Assembly (NCBI GenBank): GCA_965371225.1 | Contig: CBDUXP010000024.1 | Coordinates: 1 to 54,311 of the forward strand | Direction: 5' to 3' | Source: CBDUXP01 sp965371225 [NCBI: uncultured bacterium] | Lineage (GTDB): Bacteria > Abyssobacteria > SURF-5 > CBDUXP01 | DNA: 54,311 nt | In this document: positions 22,603 to 30,351 of the stretch, piece by piece | Position numbering within the stretch: position 1 is the stretch's first letter | Layout: each line of letters opens with the position of its first letter | Position numbers and translations under genes: made by a program | Notes under the pieces: generated by a model | Seen by the model: only the letters and a program-made list of their open reading frames with translations | Databases searched by the model: none | What the model was told of the DNA's origin: nothing

Positions 22603-23199
22603 GTGACAGAGCATCCGACCCAGGATAAGCGGGCGCGCATCATGGAGACGGCCCTGCACCTGTTCGTGGCCGAGGGCTACTTCAACACCAACGTCCCGCG
22701 CCTCGCCAGCGCGGCCGGGGTCAGCGTCGGCACCATCTATCACTACTTCCGCAGCAAGGAGGACGTGGCCGCGGCGCTCTTCGTACGGCACATCGGGGAG
22801 TACCGCGACCAACTGCTGCACGCCCTAGAGGCGGCCGGTTCCCTGGAAGCGGCCATCAAGACCGCCGTCCGCGAAACGCTCATCTTTATCGAACGCGATC
22901 CGGAGGTGGCGCGCTTTCTTTTCTTCGCCCGGCACGACGAGTTCATCAGCGCCGACAACACGCACCTGCGACCGGTGGCCCGGGACGAGCTGAACAAGTA
23001 CATGCACGCGTTGCTCCGGCAGGGCATGCGGGACGGGTACCTGCGCAAGATACCGGTGCAAGCGGCCATCGCCACGCTCATGGGCATTCCCTTCAGGTAC
23101 GGGCAGCTTTGGCTCGAGGGCGCGTACAAGGCCCGCCCTACGCTCATGGGTGAGACGCTGGCCGAGTGCACGTGGGACGCGCTGCGCCTGCACGCTTAG
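22603..23199 (+). CDS. TetR-family transcriptional regulator
   Basis: This 198-residue protein has an N-terminal TetR helix-turn-helix (residues about 10-55, with ALHLFVAEGY, ASAAGVSVGTIYHYF) and an all-helical ligand-binding domain. The GTG start at 22603 has GGAGG 5 nt upstream. Three matching palindromes at 22284-22456 upstream make autoregulation very likely. The long leader suggests the sites may also control the divergent ferredoxin gene. The ligand cannot be read. Its stop codon overlaps that of the convergent MBOAT gene by 4 nt. Confidence 0.9.
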   Translation: MTEHPTQDKRARIMETALHLFVAEGYFNTNVPRLASAAGVSVGTIYHYFRSKEDVAAALFVRHIGEYRDQLLHALEAAGSLEAAIKTAVRETLIFIERDPEVARFLFFARHDEFISADNTHLRPVARDELNKYMHALLRQGMRDGYLRKIPVQAAIATLMGIPFRYGQLWLEGAYKARPTLMGETLAECTWDALRLHA

Positions 23200-24587
23200 A
23201 ACTGGAAGTAGATGAACGCCTGCGCGTCGAACCGGCCGAAAGCCAGCATGGCGTAGATACACGTCACGTACACCGCCGGGCGCAGCACCAAATCGAGCAT
23301 CGGCCGGCGGGCGAGCCGCCCCCACAGGGGCCGCGCCGATTCCGCTGCCACCACGAGCGCACACAGGCCCACCGCTTCGAGTGCGGCGGGACTCACCGCA
23401 AAGTCCTGCCGCAAGAGCGTCTTGCCCAACTCCCACAAGCGTTCCGAATCCGGCGCGCGGAAGAACGCCCAACTGACGCACACCATAGCCTGGGTGCCAG
23501 CCCACCCGAGCAGCCGGCGCGCACCGTCGGGATCGGTGGCACGGCGGCGCGCGTGATACACCACGAGCCAGAGACCGTGCCACGCGCCCCAGAGCACGAA
23601 GTGCCACGCCGCGCCATGCCACAGGCCGCCGAGCAACATGGTGGCCATCAGGTTACGTCGGAACCGGCGCACGCCCGCGCGGTTGCCGCCCAACGGGATG
23701 TACAGATAGTCCCGCAGCCACGTGCTCAAACTGATGTGCCATCGCCGCCAGAACTCCTGGGGCGTGCGTGCCAGGTACGGCCGGTCGAAATTCTCGTTGA
23801 AGTGGAACCCCAGGAGCCGCGCGGAGCCGATCGCGATGTCGGTATAGCCGGAAAAGTCGCAGTAGATCTGTCCGTAGAACGCCACCAGCACGATCCACGC
23901 CTCCACAGAGGAGTGCAGGCCGGGCGCGGCGAACACCGGATCGCAGAACGCCGCCAAGCTGTCGGCAATCACGACTTTCTTCACGAGGCCGGCCAGGATC
24001 CGTTCCAGCCCTTGCTGCCACCGCGCCGCATCGGGCACGCGACGGGTCTCCAACTGCGGCAGGAACTCGCGCGCCCGCACGATGGGCCCCGCCACCAGTT
24101 GCGGGAAGAACGCCACGTACAGCCCAAACTGCACCAGGTCCCGCGTCGGCCGCAAGCGCCCGTAATAGATGTCGAACGTGTAGCTCATACTCTGGAATGT
24201 GAAAAATGAAATACCGACAGGCAGCACGATCTCCAGCGTGGGACGGGGCAGCGCCATGCCGAGCATCGCCGTGCCACTCACCACGCTGTCGACGAAGAAA
24301 TTGCAATACTTGAAAAACCCGAGGATGCCCAGGTTGGCAATCAGGGAGAGCCACAGCCAGCGCTGCCGCTCGCGCGCATCCGGGGTGGCGGCCACGCGGG
24401 CGCCCGCGACGAAATCCACCGCCGTGCTGAGCAGGAGCAGGCTCGCGAACCGCGCGTCCCACCAGGCATAGAACACATAGGACGCCACCAGCAGCAGGAC
24501 GTGCTGGGCCCGCCGCTGGGGCAGCAGCCAGTACAACACCGCCACGACCGCGATGAACACGGCATAGGTCGGGGTAGCGAAATTCAT
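23196..24587 (-). CDS. MBOAT-family membrane O-acyltransferase (AlgI/PatA-like)
   Basis: This 463-residue polytopic membrane protein has the MBOAT signature regions: KYCNFF, VGISFFTFQSMSYTFD, FFPQLVAGPIVR, FSGYTDIAIG and FWRRWHISLSTWLRDYLYIPLGG (cited in parts). The catalytic His lies in GGLWHGAAWHFVLWG. Such proteins move acetyl groups across the inner membrane for modification of exported polysaccharides. It starts inside the stop of the upstream SGNH gene (4-nt overlap), and the two form a transfer pair like AlgI with AlgJ/AlgX or PatA/PatB. No polysaccharide synthase is adjacent, so the acceptor is unknown. Confidence 0.92.
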   Translation of the reverse strand: MNFATPTYAVFIAVVAVLYWLLPQRRAQHVLLLVASYVFYAWWDARFASLLLLSTAVDFVAGARVAATPDARERQRWLWLSLIANLGILGFFKYCNFFVDSVVSGTAMLGMALPRPTLEIVLPVGISFFTFQSMSYTFDIYYGRLRPTRDLVQFGLYVAFFPQLVAGPIVRAREFLPQLETRRVPDAARWQQGLERILAGLVKKVVIADSLAAFCDPVFAAPGLHSSVEAWIVLVAFYGQIYCDFSGYTDIAIGSARLLGFHFNENFDRPYLARTPQEFWRRWHISLSTWLRDYLYIPLGGNRAGVRRFRRNLMATMLLGGLWHGAAWHFVLWGAWHGLWLVVYHARRRATDPDGARRLLGWAGTQAMVCVSWAFFRAPDSERLWELGKTLLRQDFAVSPAALEAVGLCALVVAAESARPLWGRLARRPMLDLVLRPAVYVTCIYAMLAFGRFDAQAFIYFQF

Positions 24588-25621
24588 CGCCGCGTGCCCC
24601 CGCGATCGGCAGCCGCGCGCGCGGCGCGTTCCTCAGCCGCCATGGCCTCCGCCAGCAGGGGAGCCAAGCGCCGCGCACCCGCCGCGGTGGTGTGGATGGG
24701 ATCACGAAATTCGTTGTCGGGGACGGCGGTGGTGAAGTCGAAAAACCAGACACCGCTCGGGCGCGCGACCGCTGCACACCGCTCCACGTAGCCCAGCTCC
24801 CCATCGGCCTTCCGCGCCCCCGCGCGTCCGGTCGAGTTGGTGGGCATCATGACGAGAACGGGCTGTATCCCGCGCGCGCGACACCACGCGGCCCACGGCG
24901 CCAGCAGGGGAATGTCCGCACCGGTCGTGGGGATCGAGGGGCCGTCGCGCAGCGCCGCATCGGTCTCGGCCCGTTCTTCCCCCCGGAAACTGGGCCGGTA
25001 GTGCAGGGCCAATTGCTGCAGCAGAATCCGATGCTGGTACGTGGGCCACGCGCGGCGCCACAGCCTCTGGACCGCCGATTCAGGCGCCGCGTTTCGAAAG
25101 CGCGTGCCGGACGGCAGAACGTTCGGCACGTGGAACGCCTGCTGCGACAGCATGAGGGAGGTCGGCATCACCGGCATCACGTCGCGCCGGGACATGCCGA
25201 GCAGCACGTACGCCGGCGGGGGATCGGCCATCGCCTGGCTGAGCATGAGCGCTTCGTACAGCGTGCACCCCGACAGGGGGGCGGCGTGCACCTGTAGCGG
25301 GGGCAAGTCCGAATGGCGCGCCCACGCAGCGGTAAAGGCGTGCGCATCGAATCCCTCCGCCAGCACGGAACTCCCGATGGCGATCAGGCGCGGCGTGGCG
25401 GAGGGCGAGCGGCGCACTCCGGATAGGTAAGCACCGACCCGCATGGACTCGTGCCACCGGGCGGGCATATCCGAAACCGCGGGTTCGAGGCTCCAGAACG
25501 CGCCCAGTCCGAACAGGAACCACTCGCACGCGCCCACGTAGACGGCCGTCATCGCCGCCAACCGCCAGAGCCGGCGCGCGGGGCGGGCCGCTACCATGCG
25601 CTCGGACTTCCCCGCACCCAT
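24584..25621 (-). CDS. membrane-anchored SGNH/GDSL-like hydrolase, partner of the MBOAT acyltransferase
   Basis: This 345-residue protein has an N-terminal membrane helix (AAMTAVYVGACEWFLFGLG) followed by a periplasmic SGNH-like domain. Block I is AIGSSVLAEGF, supplying the Ser, and block V is DPIHTTAAG, supplying Asp and His (D-x-x-H). This is the arrangement in AlgJ, AlgX, DltD and PatB-like proteins that pass acyl groups from MBOAT partners to a glycan. The start is uncertain: ATG at 25621 or ATG at 25600, which has a better purine-rich upstream segment. Coupled to the MBOAT gene by a 4-nt overlap. Confidence 0.8.
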   Translation of the reverse strand: MGAGKSERMVAARPARRLWRLAAMTAVYVGACEWFLFGLGAFWSLEPAVSDMPARWHESMRVGAYLSGVRRSPSATPRLIAIGSSVLAEGFDAHAFTAAWARHSDLPPLQVHAAPLSGCTLYEALMLSQAMADPPPAYVLLGMSRRDVMPVMPTSLMLSQQAFHVPNVLPSGTRFRNAAPESAVQRLWRRAWPTYQHRILLQQLALHYRPSFRGEERAETDAALRDGPSIPTTGADIPLLAPWAAWCRARGIQPVLVMMPTNSTGRAGARKADGELGYVERCAAVARPSGVWFFDFTTAVPDNEFRDPIHTTAAGARRLAPLLAEAMAAEERAARAAADRGGTRR

Positions 25622-25760
25622 AGCCTCGCATTCTACCGAAGCCGCGGCGGCAAGCGGCGCCAAAGCGCGCTATGGTTCCCCCGCGCGCGGGCACATCCCC
25701 CGGCGCGCCTACAGCGGACGGGGCTGTACCGCAGCGCCGCCACGGAAGGACGTCTATACC

Positions 25761-26201
25761 ATGGCCAGTTTCCTCATCGCCGACACCGACCTCGAGGTGC
25801 TCTGGACGGTGCGCACCACGCTCGCCACGGCCGGCCACACGGTAGCGACCACGAACGACGCGGAGTCGGCAACGCGCCTGCTCGCCTCGGGTGCGTTCGA
25901 CTGTGCCCTCGTGAATGTCGAGCTGCCGTCAGCCGTCGACGTGGACCTGGCACGCCGCCTGCGGGACCAGGTCCGCCGTGGGGAACCCCGCCTCGGCATC
26001 ATGGTCTCCGCCGGAGAGACACCCGACACCGATCTCGCGGAGCGTGTCGTGGGCGCCGATCTCGTCGTCGAAAGACCGCTCAGCGCTCCGGCCATGGTAC
26101 GCGCGCTGGGCCGGTTGCTGAACCTGGACCCGTCGGTGTTGACGGACCTCCCGAACGATCCCCCGTCGCGGTTCGCGGCCACCGCGCTCGCGCACGCCTG
26201 A
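25761..26201 (+). CDS. degenerate receiver-domain protein, phospho-site Asn (paralogue 1 of 3)
   Basis: This 146-residue single-domain protein has the CheY-like pattern but a defective active site. The acidic pocket is partly kept (LIADTD). The phospho-acceptor position in FDCALVN-VELP is Asn instead of Asp. The switch Ser remains (IMVSAGE), and the conserved Lys appears replaced in VVERPL. It should not be phosphorylated and may act by binding. It shares FDCAL and overall layout with the next two genes, so the three derive from one ancestor. No output domain or kinase is adjacent. ATG at 25761 has GGAAGGA 10 nt upstream. Confidence 0.75.
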   Translation: MASFLIADTDLEVLWTVRTTLATAGHTVATTNDAESATRLLASGAFDCALVNVELPSAVDVDLARRLRDQVRRGEPRLGIMVSAGETPDTDLAERVVGADLVVERPLSAPAMVRALGRLLNLDPSVLTDLPNDPPSRFAATALAHA

Positions 26202-26350
26202 GTCTCCGGGGTCGTGTCATGTCGCATCGTGCTGCATCGCAGCGCATCCCCGGTGCATCATCTCCCCGCCGAGCCTTGAGTGCGTTCACCTGCGCCATTG
26301 CGGAGCGTCTTGGGCGGGTGCCGTCCCGCCGGGAACGGCATCGCGCTTCC

Positions 26351-26782
26351 ATGCGCATCCTGGTGGCGGACCAGGATCCCCAACTGCGCGAACTGCTCCG
26401 GACGATGGTCGAGGCCTGTGGCCACACCGTCGTGCCGGCAGCAGACGGCGAGGAGGCGCGATGCCTGTTGAAGGGGACGCGCTTCGACTGCGCCCTGCTC
26501 GAGCTGAGGCTGCCGAAGCTCAACGGTCTTCACTTGCTGAAACTCATTCGCCGCAGCCGCCGCCGGCGCCTCATGCCCGTCAGCCTGATGGTGGACCATG
26601 AAGCGCTGGCCCAGCGGGTGCTCGCTGACGAGCGGCTCGCGGTGGACGCGCTCCTGGTCAAACCCTTCGGCACGTCCGAGGTCCTGGAGGCCGTCCACCT
26701 CATGGGGAGCGGGGGGCCCATGCCGCTGGTCCTGGGGCGCTCGCATACCAGCGTCGGGCGCCGCGCGCGCCGGCCCGCGTAG
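26351..26782 (+). CDS. receiver-domain protein with Glu at the phospho-site (paralogue 2 of 3)
   Basis: This 143-residue CheY-like protein has the acidic pocket in ILVADQD. The acceptor position in FDCALLE-LRLPKLNG is Glu, which can mimic constitutive phosphorylation. The Lys is kept in LLVKPFG, while the switch Thr/Ser is replaced (SLMVDHE). I chose the ATG at 26351, which gives the normal MRILVADQD start. An upstream ATG at 26219 would add 44 low-complexity residues. The C-terminus is basic. It lacks an output domain. Paralogous to the genes on both sides. Confidence 0.75.
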   Translation: MRILVADQDPQLRELLRTMVEACGHTVVPAADGEEARCLLKGTRFDCALLELRLPKLNGLHLLKLIRRSRRRRLMPVSLMVDHEALAQRVLADERLAVDALLVKPFGTSEVLEAVHLMGSGGPMPLVLGRSHTSVGRRARRPA

Positions 26783-26934
26783 ACCGGCGCCGGCACGCAG
26801 GAGCGGGGTGTGGCCTGCTGTTGCCTCCGGTGGCGTGTGCTGCATAGACACACAACGAACATGATTGTGGGAATTCTGCTATACTGGATTGGGTGCCGGG
26901 TGGGCGGTCCCCTGAGCACTACGGGTACAGGCTG

Positions 26935-27372
26935 ATGGCACAAATACTGGTGATGTGCGCTCCGTCGGAAAGCCGGGATTCGGTGTTGGCCGAACTGGAG
27001 GCGCGCAACCATACGGTAGACCTGGCCGGCGACGGGGTCGCCGTGCGGCGGGCCCTGAGCGGCGGCGCGTTCGACTGCGCCCTGCTGGACGAAGCGCTGA
27101 TCGAAATGTACGGCATGGATGTGCTCGTGCGGATTCGAAAGAGCTACCGCCACCAGACGTTGCCCATCGCGCTCATGACCAGCACGGTGGAGGAACACGC
27201 CCAGCTCATGAACGACAATCACCTGGCGGTGGACGTGTTGCTGGCCAAACCCTTCGACCCCGCGGACGCGATCCACGCCATCGAACTCATGCTGACCGAG
27301 GACGCGGACCGGCAGTTTCGCATGGACCGCAACGCGCGCGTCCACGCGAATCGCTCGTCGGCGCGCCGGTAG
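26935..27372 (+). CDS. receiver-domain protein with Asp at the phospho-site but no acidic pocket (paralogue 3 of 3)
   Basis: This 145-residue receiver-like protein keeps the acceptor Asp (FDCALLD-EALIEMYG), the switch Thr (IALMTSTVEE) and the Lys (LLAKPFD). The Mg-binding acidic pair at the end of strand 1 is lost (ILVMCAPSES). Phosphorylation would be impaired or altered. A TATACT at 26880-26885 may be the -10 of its promoter, without a good -35. It is separated from paralogue 2 by 150 bp. No output domain is present. Confidence 0.75.
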   Translation: MAQILVMCAPSESRDSVLAELEARNHTVDLAGDGVAVRRALSGGAFDCALLDEALIEMYGMDVLVRIRKSYRHQTLPIALMTSTVEEHAQLMNDNHLAVDVLLAKPFDPADAIHAIELMLTEDADRQFRMDRNARVHANRSSARR

Positions 27373-27394
27373 TCGCGCCGGGGGGCAGCCGCCC

Positions 27395-28366
27395 CTACGG
27401 CACCAGGATCACTTTCCCCGTGGTTTCTTGGGCCTCGATGCGCCGATGCGCCTCGCGCACTTCGCTCAGCGGCAGCATGGTCATGGGCAGGTGGATCGCT
27501 TCTGCCTTGAACGCGTCGAACAGACCTGAGTACGCACCGGCCAGCTCCGCCATCCGGTTGGCGATCACGGTCCCGAGGAAGAACTGGTGCAGGCCGAGAT
27601 TCCGATTCCCGGCCGTCCAGGCGCTGAATTGCTCCGCCGGTGGGTCACCCGCTGCATGGCCGAACAGCACCACCCGGCCGCCGATGTCGAGCATGTCGAA
27701 GCTGCGGATAAAATTCGGCCCCGCGACGGAGTCGTACACCACGTCCGCCCCGGCGCCGCCCGTGAGCTTCTTCACGGCCGCGACCGGATCCTCTTCCCGA
27801 TAGTTCACCACGTGCGTGTGGCCAGCCGCACGCGCCACGTCGGCTTTCGCCGCCGTGCTCACGAGCCCAATGCTCGTACACCCCAACCGCTTCACCAGCG
27901 CGCCCATGAAACAGCCCACGCTGCCGGCGGCGGCGTGCATCACAATCGTCGAATCGGGGCCCACGTGATGATCGCCCAAGAGGAAATGGGCGGTTAGCCC
28001 GGCCACGGGACAGGACGCAGCCTGCTCGAACGTCACCCCGTCGGGCACCGACATGGCGAGCATGGACATGGTGCACGTCTTCTCGGCGTAGGCACCGTGG
28101 TTCGTGATCCCAACCACCGGATCCCCCGCCTTCAGGTGCGTCACCCCCTCGCCGACTACATCGATGTACCCGGCGAAATCGGAGCCCATCGGCGACGGCA
28201 GGGACGGGGTTTCGCCTTGGCCGCGCCGCTCGTTGATCTCATGGAAATTGATGGCGATGGCTTCGTTCTTGACGCGGATTTCGCCATACTCCGGTGTCGG
28301 CTCCGGCACGTCCACCAGCTCAAGCACCTCTGGTCCCCCGACTGCGGTCATGTGCACCATCTGCAT
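27395..28366 (-). CDS. NAD(P)H:quinone oxidoreductase-like MDR enzyme
   Basis: This 323-residue medium-chain dehydrogenase/reductase lacks catalytic zinc ligands and fits the QOR branch. It has the GroES-like N-terminal domain (INFHEINERRGQ), the hinge (AASCPVAGLTAHFLL) and the nucleotide-binding loop HAAAGSVGCFMGALVK. The typical AGxGGVG of QOR appears here as AAAGSVG. It should reduce quinones or activated alkenes with NADPH. ATG at 28366 is preceded by GGAGG 9 nt upstream. It follows the SRPBCC gene by 90 nt on the same strand. Confidence 0.88.
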   Translation of the reverse strand: MQMVHMTAVGGPEVLELVDVPEPTPEYGEIRVKNEAIAINFHEINERRGQGETPSLPSPMGSDFAGYIDVVGEGVTHLKAGDPVVGITNHGAYAEKTCTMSMLAMSVPDGVTFEQAASCPVAGLTAHFLLGDHHVGPDSTIVMHAAAGSVGCFMGALVKRLGCTSIGLVSTAAKADVARAAGHTHVVNYREEDPVAAVKKLTGGAGADVVYDSVAGPNFIRSFDMLDIGGRVVLFGHAAGDPPAEQFSAWTAGNRNLGLHQFFLGTVIANRMAELAGAYSGLFDAFKAEAIHLPMTMLPLSEVREAHRRIEAQETTGKVILVP

Positions 28367-28456
28367 GGCCAAACCCCTCCCGTTCTGCGCGGCACCAGAC
28401 CGCGCCCGCCTCCTCGGCGGCACTCTTGCCCGGGCGCCCAGCAGCTTATCCCATGT

Positions 28457-28912
28457 CTATCGGGACCCGTCGCCGAAGAGATCGAGCAACACGCGGCGAC
28501 GGTATGCGAATATCCGGTCCAGGTCGGGCTGGACCAGCAGCCGCTGCACCAACCGCCCGCCGGGGACGGCGTATTCCACGTGGTCGCGCACCACCGTGCC
28601 GTCATCCCGCGCCTCGAACGTGTGCGTGTGCACCCAGCGGCGGTAGGGGCCGCGCCGCTGCTCGTCGACGAAGCGGAGCGGCGGTTCAAACACCGTGATC
28701 TCACTCTGCCACCGGATGGGTAGGCCGTATAACCGAATCCGATAGTCGAGGCGCATGCCCACGTGCATGGGCGCCGCGCTCCCGCCAAGAAGTTCGAATC
28801 GCAGCGACGGCGGCGTCAGCCGTTCCAGATTGCGCGCATCGGCAAAGAAAGCGAAGACGTCATCCAGCGGCCGCGGCAGCCAGACGTCCCGTTCGAGGGT
28901 GAACGTCACCAT
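28457..28912 (-). CDS. SRPBCC-family (START-like) ligand-binding protein
   Basis: This 151-residue protein has the coenzyme Q-binding/polyketide-cyclase pattern. It starts with a beta strand and helix (LPRPLDDVFAFFADARNLERL), has curved strands in the middle (IRWQSEITVFEPP, HTHTFEARDDGTVV) and a long C-terminal helix with DLDRIFAYRRRVL. Such helix-grip proteins bind hydrophobic ligands. It resembles the domain often fused to SDR-type epimerases of the YfcH group, here free-standing. It lies 43 nt after arsC. Ligand unknown. Confidence 0.82.
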   Translation of the reverse strand: MVTFTLERDVWLPRPLDDVFAFFADARNLERLTPPSLRFELLGGSAAPMHVGMRLDYRIRLYGLPIRWQSEITVFEPPLRFVDEQRRGPYRRWVHTHTFEARDDGTVVRDHVEYAVPGGRLVQRLLVQPDLDRIFAYRRRVLLDLFGDGSR

Positions 28913-28955
28913 CGTTCGACAACCGCCGCCGGCCTGACCGCGAGAACGTCCAGGG

Positions 28956-29372
28956 TCATACCACGCGAAAGAACGTGGTGAGCCGCGCGCGAATAATATC
29001 GCGCGCCGTGCGAAAGGTTTGCAGCATGTCTTCGTCCGATCCGCCCGCGGCCGCAGGGTCGTCCAGGGGCCAGTGCAGCCGGTCCACGTCGGCGGGAAAG
29101 ACGGGACACACTTCCTCGGCGCACAGCGTAATCACCGTCCCGATGCGTTCGTGGGGAATGTCATCCACGGATTTCGCATGGTGCGCGGACAGGTCGATAC
29201 CGAGTTCCGCCATCACGCGCACCGCGTACGGATTCGGTTGGGTGGGCGCGGACCCGGCACTGTAGACCTCAGTACCCTCGGGAGCCATGCTGCGCGCAAG
29301 CCCTTCCGCCATCTGGCTCCGCGCGGAATTGGCCACGCACAGGAAGAGGATGCCTGTCGTGGGCTTGCGCAT
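28956..29372 (-). CDS. arsC: arsenate reductase of the low-molecular-weight phosphatase type
   Basis: This 138-residue protein has the P-loop C-X5-R motif near the N-terminus ([15 protein letters not shown]) followed by AGSAP. The C-terminal redox cysteine pair that thioredoxin-linked ArsC uses corresponds to the [14 protein letters not shown] segment (two cysteines six apart). These features favour arsenate reductase over protein-tyrosine phosphatase. It would reduce arsenate to arsenite with thioredoxin. No arsR or arsenite exporter gene is next to it in the window. Confidence 0.88.
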   Translation of the reverse strand: MRKPTTGILFLCVANSARSQMAEGLARSMAPEGTEVYSAGSAPTQPNPYAVRVMAELGIDLSAHHAKSVDDIPHERIGTVITLCAEEVCPVFPADVDRLHWPLDDPAAAGGSDEDMLQTFRTARDIIRARLTTFFRVV

Positions 29373-29411
29373 CAGTCTTAGCCGTTGCGAGTGATCCGGT
29401 GGGGAAACCTA

Positions 29412-29435
29412 GTCGCCTACCCGGGTAGGGGCGAC
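29412..29435. repeat. REP-like palindrome with the GTAGGGGC motif
   Basis: GTCGCCTACCC faces GGGTAGGGGCGAC around a CCCGGG centre, an imperfect palindrome with a 2-nt insertion. The core recurs at other intergenic sites of the window (near 15314, 16960, 17306 and 27389). Confidence 0.5.
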
Positions 29436-29451
29436 GCATGCGTGTTGGTAC

Positions 29452-29495
29452 TCAGGACAAGGGTAACAGGACGTTATCAGGACATGGGTAACACT
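29452..29495. mobile_element. possible relic of an insertion-sequence end
   Basis: Two direct copies of TCAGGACA(A/T)GGGTAACA lie 25 bp apart. From memory, GGGTAACA next to TCAGGACATG is common at ends of IS481-type elements in environmental genomes. No transposase gene is present, so only a solo terminus would remain. This is a tentative reading. Confidence 0.35.
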
Positions 29496-29542
29496 TTGGG
29501 CGGCCCACGGCGCGTGCCGCAGTCCCGCCGCAAGTCGGTGTA

Positions 29543-30262
29543 CTACAATTCGAACGGCAGGGTCCCGATGACCGTGATCGCGCGGGCGGTGACGCGCCCC
29601 TGGAGGGGGATGATCTCGACCCCGGCCCGGTGCGCCTTCCGCAGCGCCTTCCCGTAGTCCGGATCGATGTCGTCGGCCGGCTGGAACACCCTGCAATCGG
29701 CGCGGTTCACGAAGAACACCATGACACTGCGGTGCCCCTGCCGCTTCATCAGGATCAGCTCCTCCAGGTGCTTGCGCCCGCGCGCCGTCACCGCATCTGG
29801 GAACCGCGCGAGGGTATGCTTGGCGCCGCCGGACAGGGTGGTGTTCTTCACCTCGACGTAACACCGCTCCGGCGCCTCCGCGGGGCCGCGTTCGAGCAGC
29901 ACGTCGATGCGGCTGTTCTTGCCGTACTTCACCTCGTTGCGAATCCGGTCGTAGCCCTCCAGGCCGGGCACCTTCCCCGTGCGGATGGCGTCGGTCACCA
30001 CGGCGTTCGGCCGCATGGTATTGACGCCCACCCAGATCCGGCCCACCTTGACCATTTCGAGAGTGAGCTGGAGCTTTCGCTTGGGGTTCTTCGAATCGCT
30101 CAACCGCACGGCGCTGCCCGGCGCGTTCAACCCGAGCATGCTGCCGGAGTTCGGGCAGTGGGCGGTCACCACCCGGCCCGTCCCGTCCAGTTCCACATCG
30201 GCGAGGAAGCGCTTGTATCGTTTGACGAGCCGGCCGGCGAGCAGCGGCTGGGGAAATCGCAT
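29543..30262 (-). CDS. sfsA: SfsA family DNA-binding/nuclease-fold protein
   Basis: This 239-residue protein matches SfsA throughout. Landmarks are the N-terminal OB-like domain with AHCPNSGSMLG, then a restriction-endonuclease-like core with SRIDVLLE, CYVEVKNTTL and FPDAVTARGRKHL. The Asp and Glu-x-Lys of the PD-(D/E)XK site are present. SfsA was named for sugar fermentation stimulation in E. coli; family members bind or cut nucleic acid. Length equals the family norm (about 234). Confidence 0.94.
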   Translation of the reverse strand: MRFPQPLLAGRLVKRYKRFLADVELDGTGRVVTAHCPNSGSMLGLNAPGSAVRLSDSKNPKRKLQLTLEMVKVGRIWVGVNTMRPNAVVTDAIRTGKVPGLEGYDRIRNEVKYGKNSRIDVLLERGPAEAPERCYVEVKNTTLSGGAKHTLARFPDAVTARGRKHLEELILMKRQGHRSVMVFFVNRADCRVFQPADDIDPDYGKALRKAHRAGVEIIPLQGRVTARAITVIGTLPFEL

Positions 30263-30351
30263 GCCGCCATGCTAGGAAGCGGCCGCGGCACCGTCAACTG
30301 TGAAGTGGCCGACTGGCAGAGGCGGGCGATTCTTATTAAGGTTGGAGCCGG

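Noticed and set aside
28956-29372. A further selenoprotein among thiol enzymes of the window (ArsC, TlpA domain, CMD protein)
   Set aside because: Their catalytic positions are ordinary Cys codons or are absent, with no in-frame UGA.
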